A stretch of 6,037 nt of DNA, from the NCBI GenBank assembly GCA_016196785.1, contig JACPXA010000196.1:1-6037 (forward strand), read 5' to 3'. This DNA is from Elusimicrobiota bacterium (lineage in GTDB: Bacteria; Elusimicrobiota; Elusimicrobia; 2-01-FULL-59-12; JACPXA01). The position numbers and the translations under genes are program-made. Each line of letters opens with the position of its first letter. Positions within the stretch are counted from its first letter, which is position 1. The notes beneath the pieces were generated by a model. The model did no database searches and was not told the DNA's origin. It saw only the letters and a list, made by a program, of their open reading frames with translations. Shown here in pieces: positions 5,261 to 6,037 of the stretch.

Positions 5261-5935
5261 CTACCTTGGTTGTGACGGCTCAATTCCCGCCAATTTGGCT
5301 ACAGCATCGGCCATTTGCTGAGCTACGAGGTTTATCTCTTCACCCGTGTCATTGTAAGGAAGATTCACCTGTGCAAGGACATCCAGGGATTTTGTATCGA
5401 CGATTTTGAGATGGGCGAAGGACACCTTTTTTTCGAGCGTTGAAGTCAACGCGGAAGGGGAATCGGTGAAAAAGGCATTGCCGATGACCAGTGTTTGGAT
5501 GTTGTATTTTTCTCGTAACTGGTTCAGTAGGTTCAAACTAATGACGAAGGTGTTCCTCTTTTTGTCGGTCCCCGTTATCGCGTCGCTTCCTGATGGGACT
5601 TCAACCGGCAACTCTTTCAGCGTAAAACCCAAGTGGGAGAATTGTGTCGAGATGAGGCTGGTCAACATCTGACTTTCTGGAGTCAGTGATAACTGCGTTT
5701 CAGCAGGGGGGGTGATCACAACGTTGTCCCCCATTTGACTTACGTTCACCCCCCTTGGGCTGGCTGGGTAACCTCGGCCATATAGCGTAGCAGGCGCTGA
5801 AAGAAGTGGATAGATACTCAGATTTCTGGAGATTCTGTCGACCCCAGGGGATTTGATGCTCGTCACCTTGGTCGCCGCGCACCCAACCAACATCAGAGTC
5901 AATCCGATGAGAAACGCTCTCGTGTTAGTATTCAT
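5261..5935 (-). CDS. Outer-membrane-type lipoprotein of unknown function, possibly CsgG/GNA1162-like (224 aa)
   Basis: The N-terminus is a type II signal peptide: MNTNTR, a hydrophobic stretch to residue 17, and the lipobox LVGC with C19 as the lipidated residue. A20-A21 follow, with no Asp at +2, so outer-membrane sorting is expected. The mature part starts with a Ser/Pro-rich linker containing RGVNVSQMGDNVVITPPAET (about 61-80). A compact domain follows: SLISTQFSHLGFTLKELPVE, then NIQTLVIGNAFFTDSP (about 145-160), then AHLKIVDTKSLDVLAQVNLP and a terminal helix LVAQQMADAVAKLAGIEP. A beta strand, a 'KIVD..S.DVLA' strand and a closing helix recall periplasmic domains of CsgG, TolB or GNA1162 (DUF799)-type lipoproteins. 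This is weak structural analogy, not a firm family call. A strong AAGGAG site 9 nt before ATG 5935 supports the start. It is not clearly linked in function to the genes downstream. Confidence 0.83.
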   Translation of the reverse strand: MNTNTRAFLIGLTLMLVGCAATKVTSIKSPGVDRISRNLSIYPLLSAPATLYGRGYPASPRGVNVSQMGDNVVITPPAETQLSLTPESQMLTSLISTQFSHLGFTLKELPVEVPSGSDAITGTDKKRNTFVISLNLLNQLREKYNIQTLVIGNAFFTDSPSALTSTLEKKVSFAHLKIVDTKSLDVLAQVNLPYNDTGEEINLVAQQMADAVAKLAGIEPSQPR

Positions 5936-5942
5936 CGTGGTG

Positions 5943-5951
5943 ATCTCCTTT
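5943..5951 (-). promoter_or_regulatory. Ribosome binding site of the lipoprotein gene
   Basis: AAAGGAGAT on the minus strand, with its AAGGAG core 9 nt before ATG 5935, is a near-consensus site that fixes the start of the lipoprotein. Confidence 0.8.
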
Positions 5952-5972
5952 CACTCATGGGCTTGTTTCTTC

Positions 5973-6037
5973 TTACTTGTGGTCTTCCTGGAGATTAAGG
6001 ATGAGGCCTTGGCTTTGCGGGACGACCATGGCCTTGA
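5973..6037 (-). CDS. Possible C-terminal end of an upstream gene (partial)
   Basis: One minus-strand frame is open from the window edge to TAA at 5973-5975. It reads about 20 codons ending AMVVPQSQGLILNLQEDHK, with mostly G or C in third positions, as expected for a coding frame. A competing frame is open to TGA at 5951-5953 and would give a Lys/Ser/Arg-rich tail; it cannot be excluded. If the first reading is right, the gene would end 37 nt before the lipoprotein start and could share its transcript. Too little is visible to name it. Confidence 0.3.
   Translation of the reverse strand, partial: KAMVVPQSQGLILNLQEDHK

Overview
All supportable genes in this window lie on the minus strand, so transcription runs from position 6037 towards position 1. 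No plus-strand gene is supported. The chromosomal core, in order of transcription, is miaB (tRNA methylthiotransferase), a LapA-domain membrane protein, a membrane-anchored lytic transglycosylase and mutS, whose 3' part is cut off by the window edge. Spacing is 34 nt between the first two, then overlaps of 11 nt and 23 nt, so this looks like one operon. The organism is a Gram-negative-type bacterium, judged from an outer-membrane-type lipoprotein, a LapA-like protein and the MutS/MiaB pair. GC content drops from about 70% in sampled stretches of mutS to about 40-45% in sampled stretches upstream of miaB. The style of these proteins and the DUF2283 pair would fit Nitrospirota or a similar environmental phylum, but this is only an impression.

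Upstream of miaB (3658-5158) is an AT-richer stretch with four tightly spaced genes. They are a small protein resembling the PBECR/DUF4258-type RNase-toxin fold families (4723-5031), a DUF2283 protein overlapping it by 13 nt, a small helical reading frame that appears frameshifted at codon 2-3 (4308-4509), and a secreted four-cysteine protein of unknown function (3717-4301). Further upstream are a lipoprotein gene (5261-5935) and possibly the last codons of another gene at the window edge.

The most notable structure is a 29-bp exact direct repeat. One copy (3629-3657) is the start codon and first codons of miaB. The other (5159-5187) lies 1530 bp upstream in the same orientation and begins an orphan 23-codon frame that keeps the first nine residues of MiaB and then diverges. 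The four-gene cassette sits between the copies. This is the arrangement left when an element integrates into the 5' end of a conserved gene and restores its first codons. The miaB start now in use has its ribosome binding site in cassette-side DNA. No integrase is visible, so the cassette would be a remnant, a non-autonomous element, or the product of another kind of duplication.
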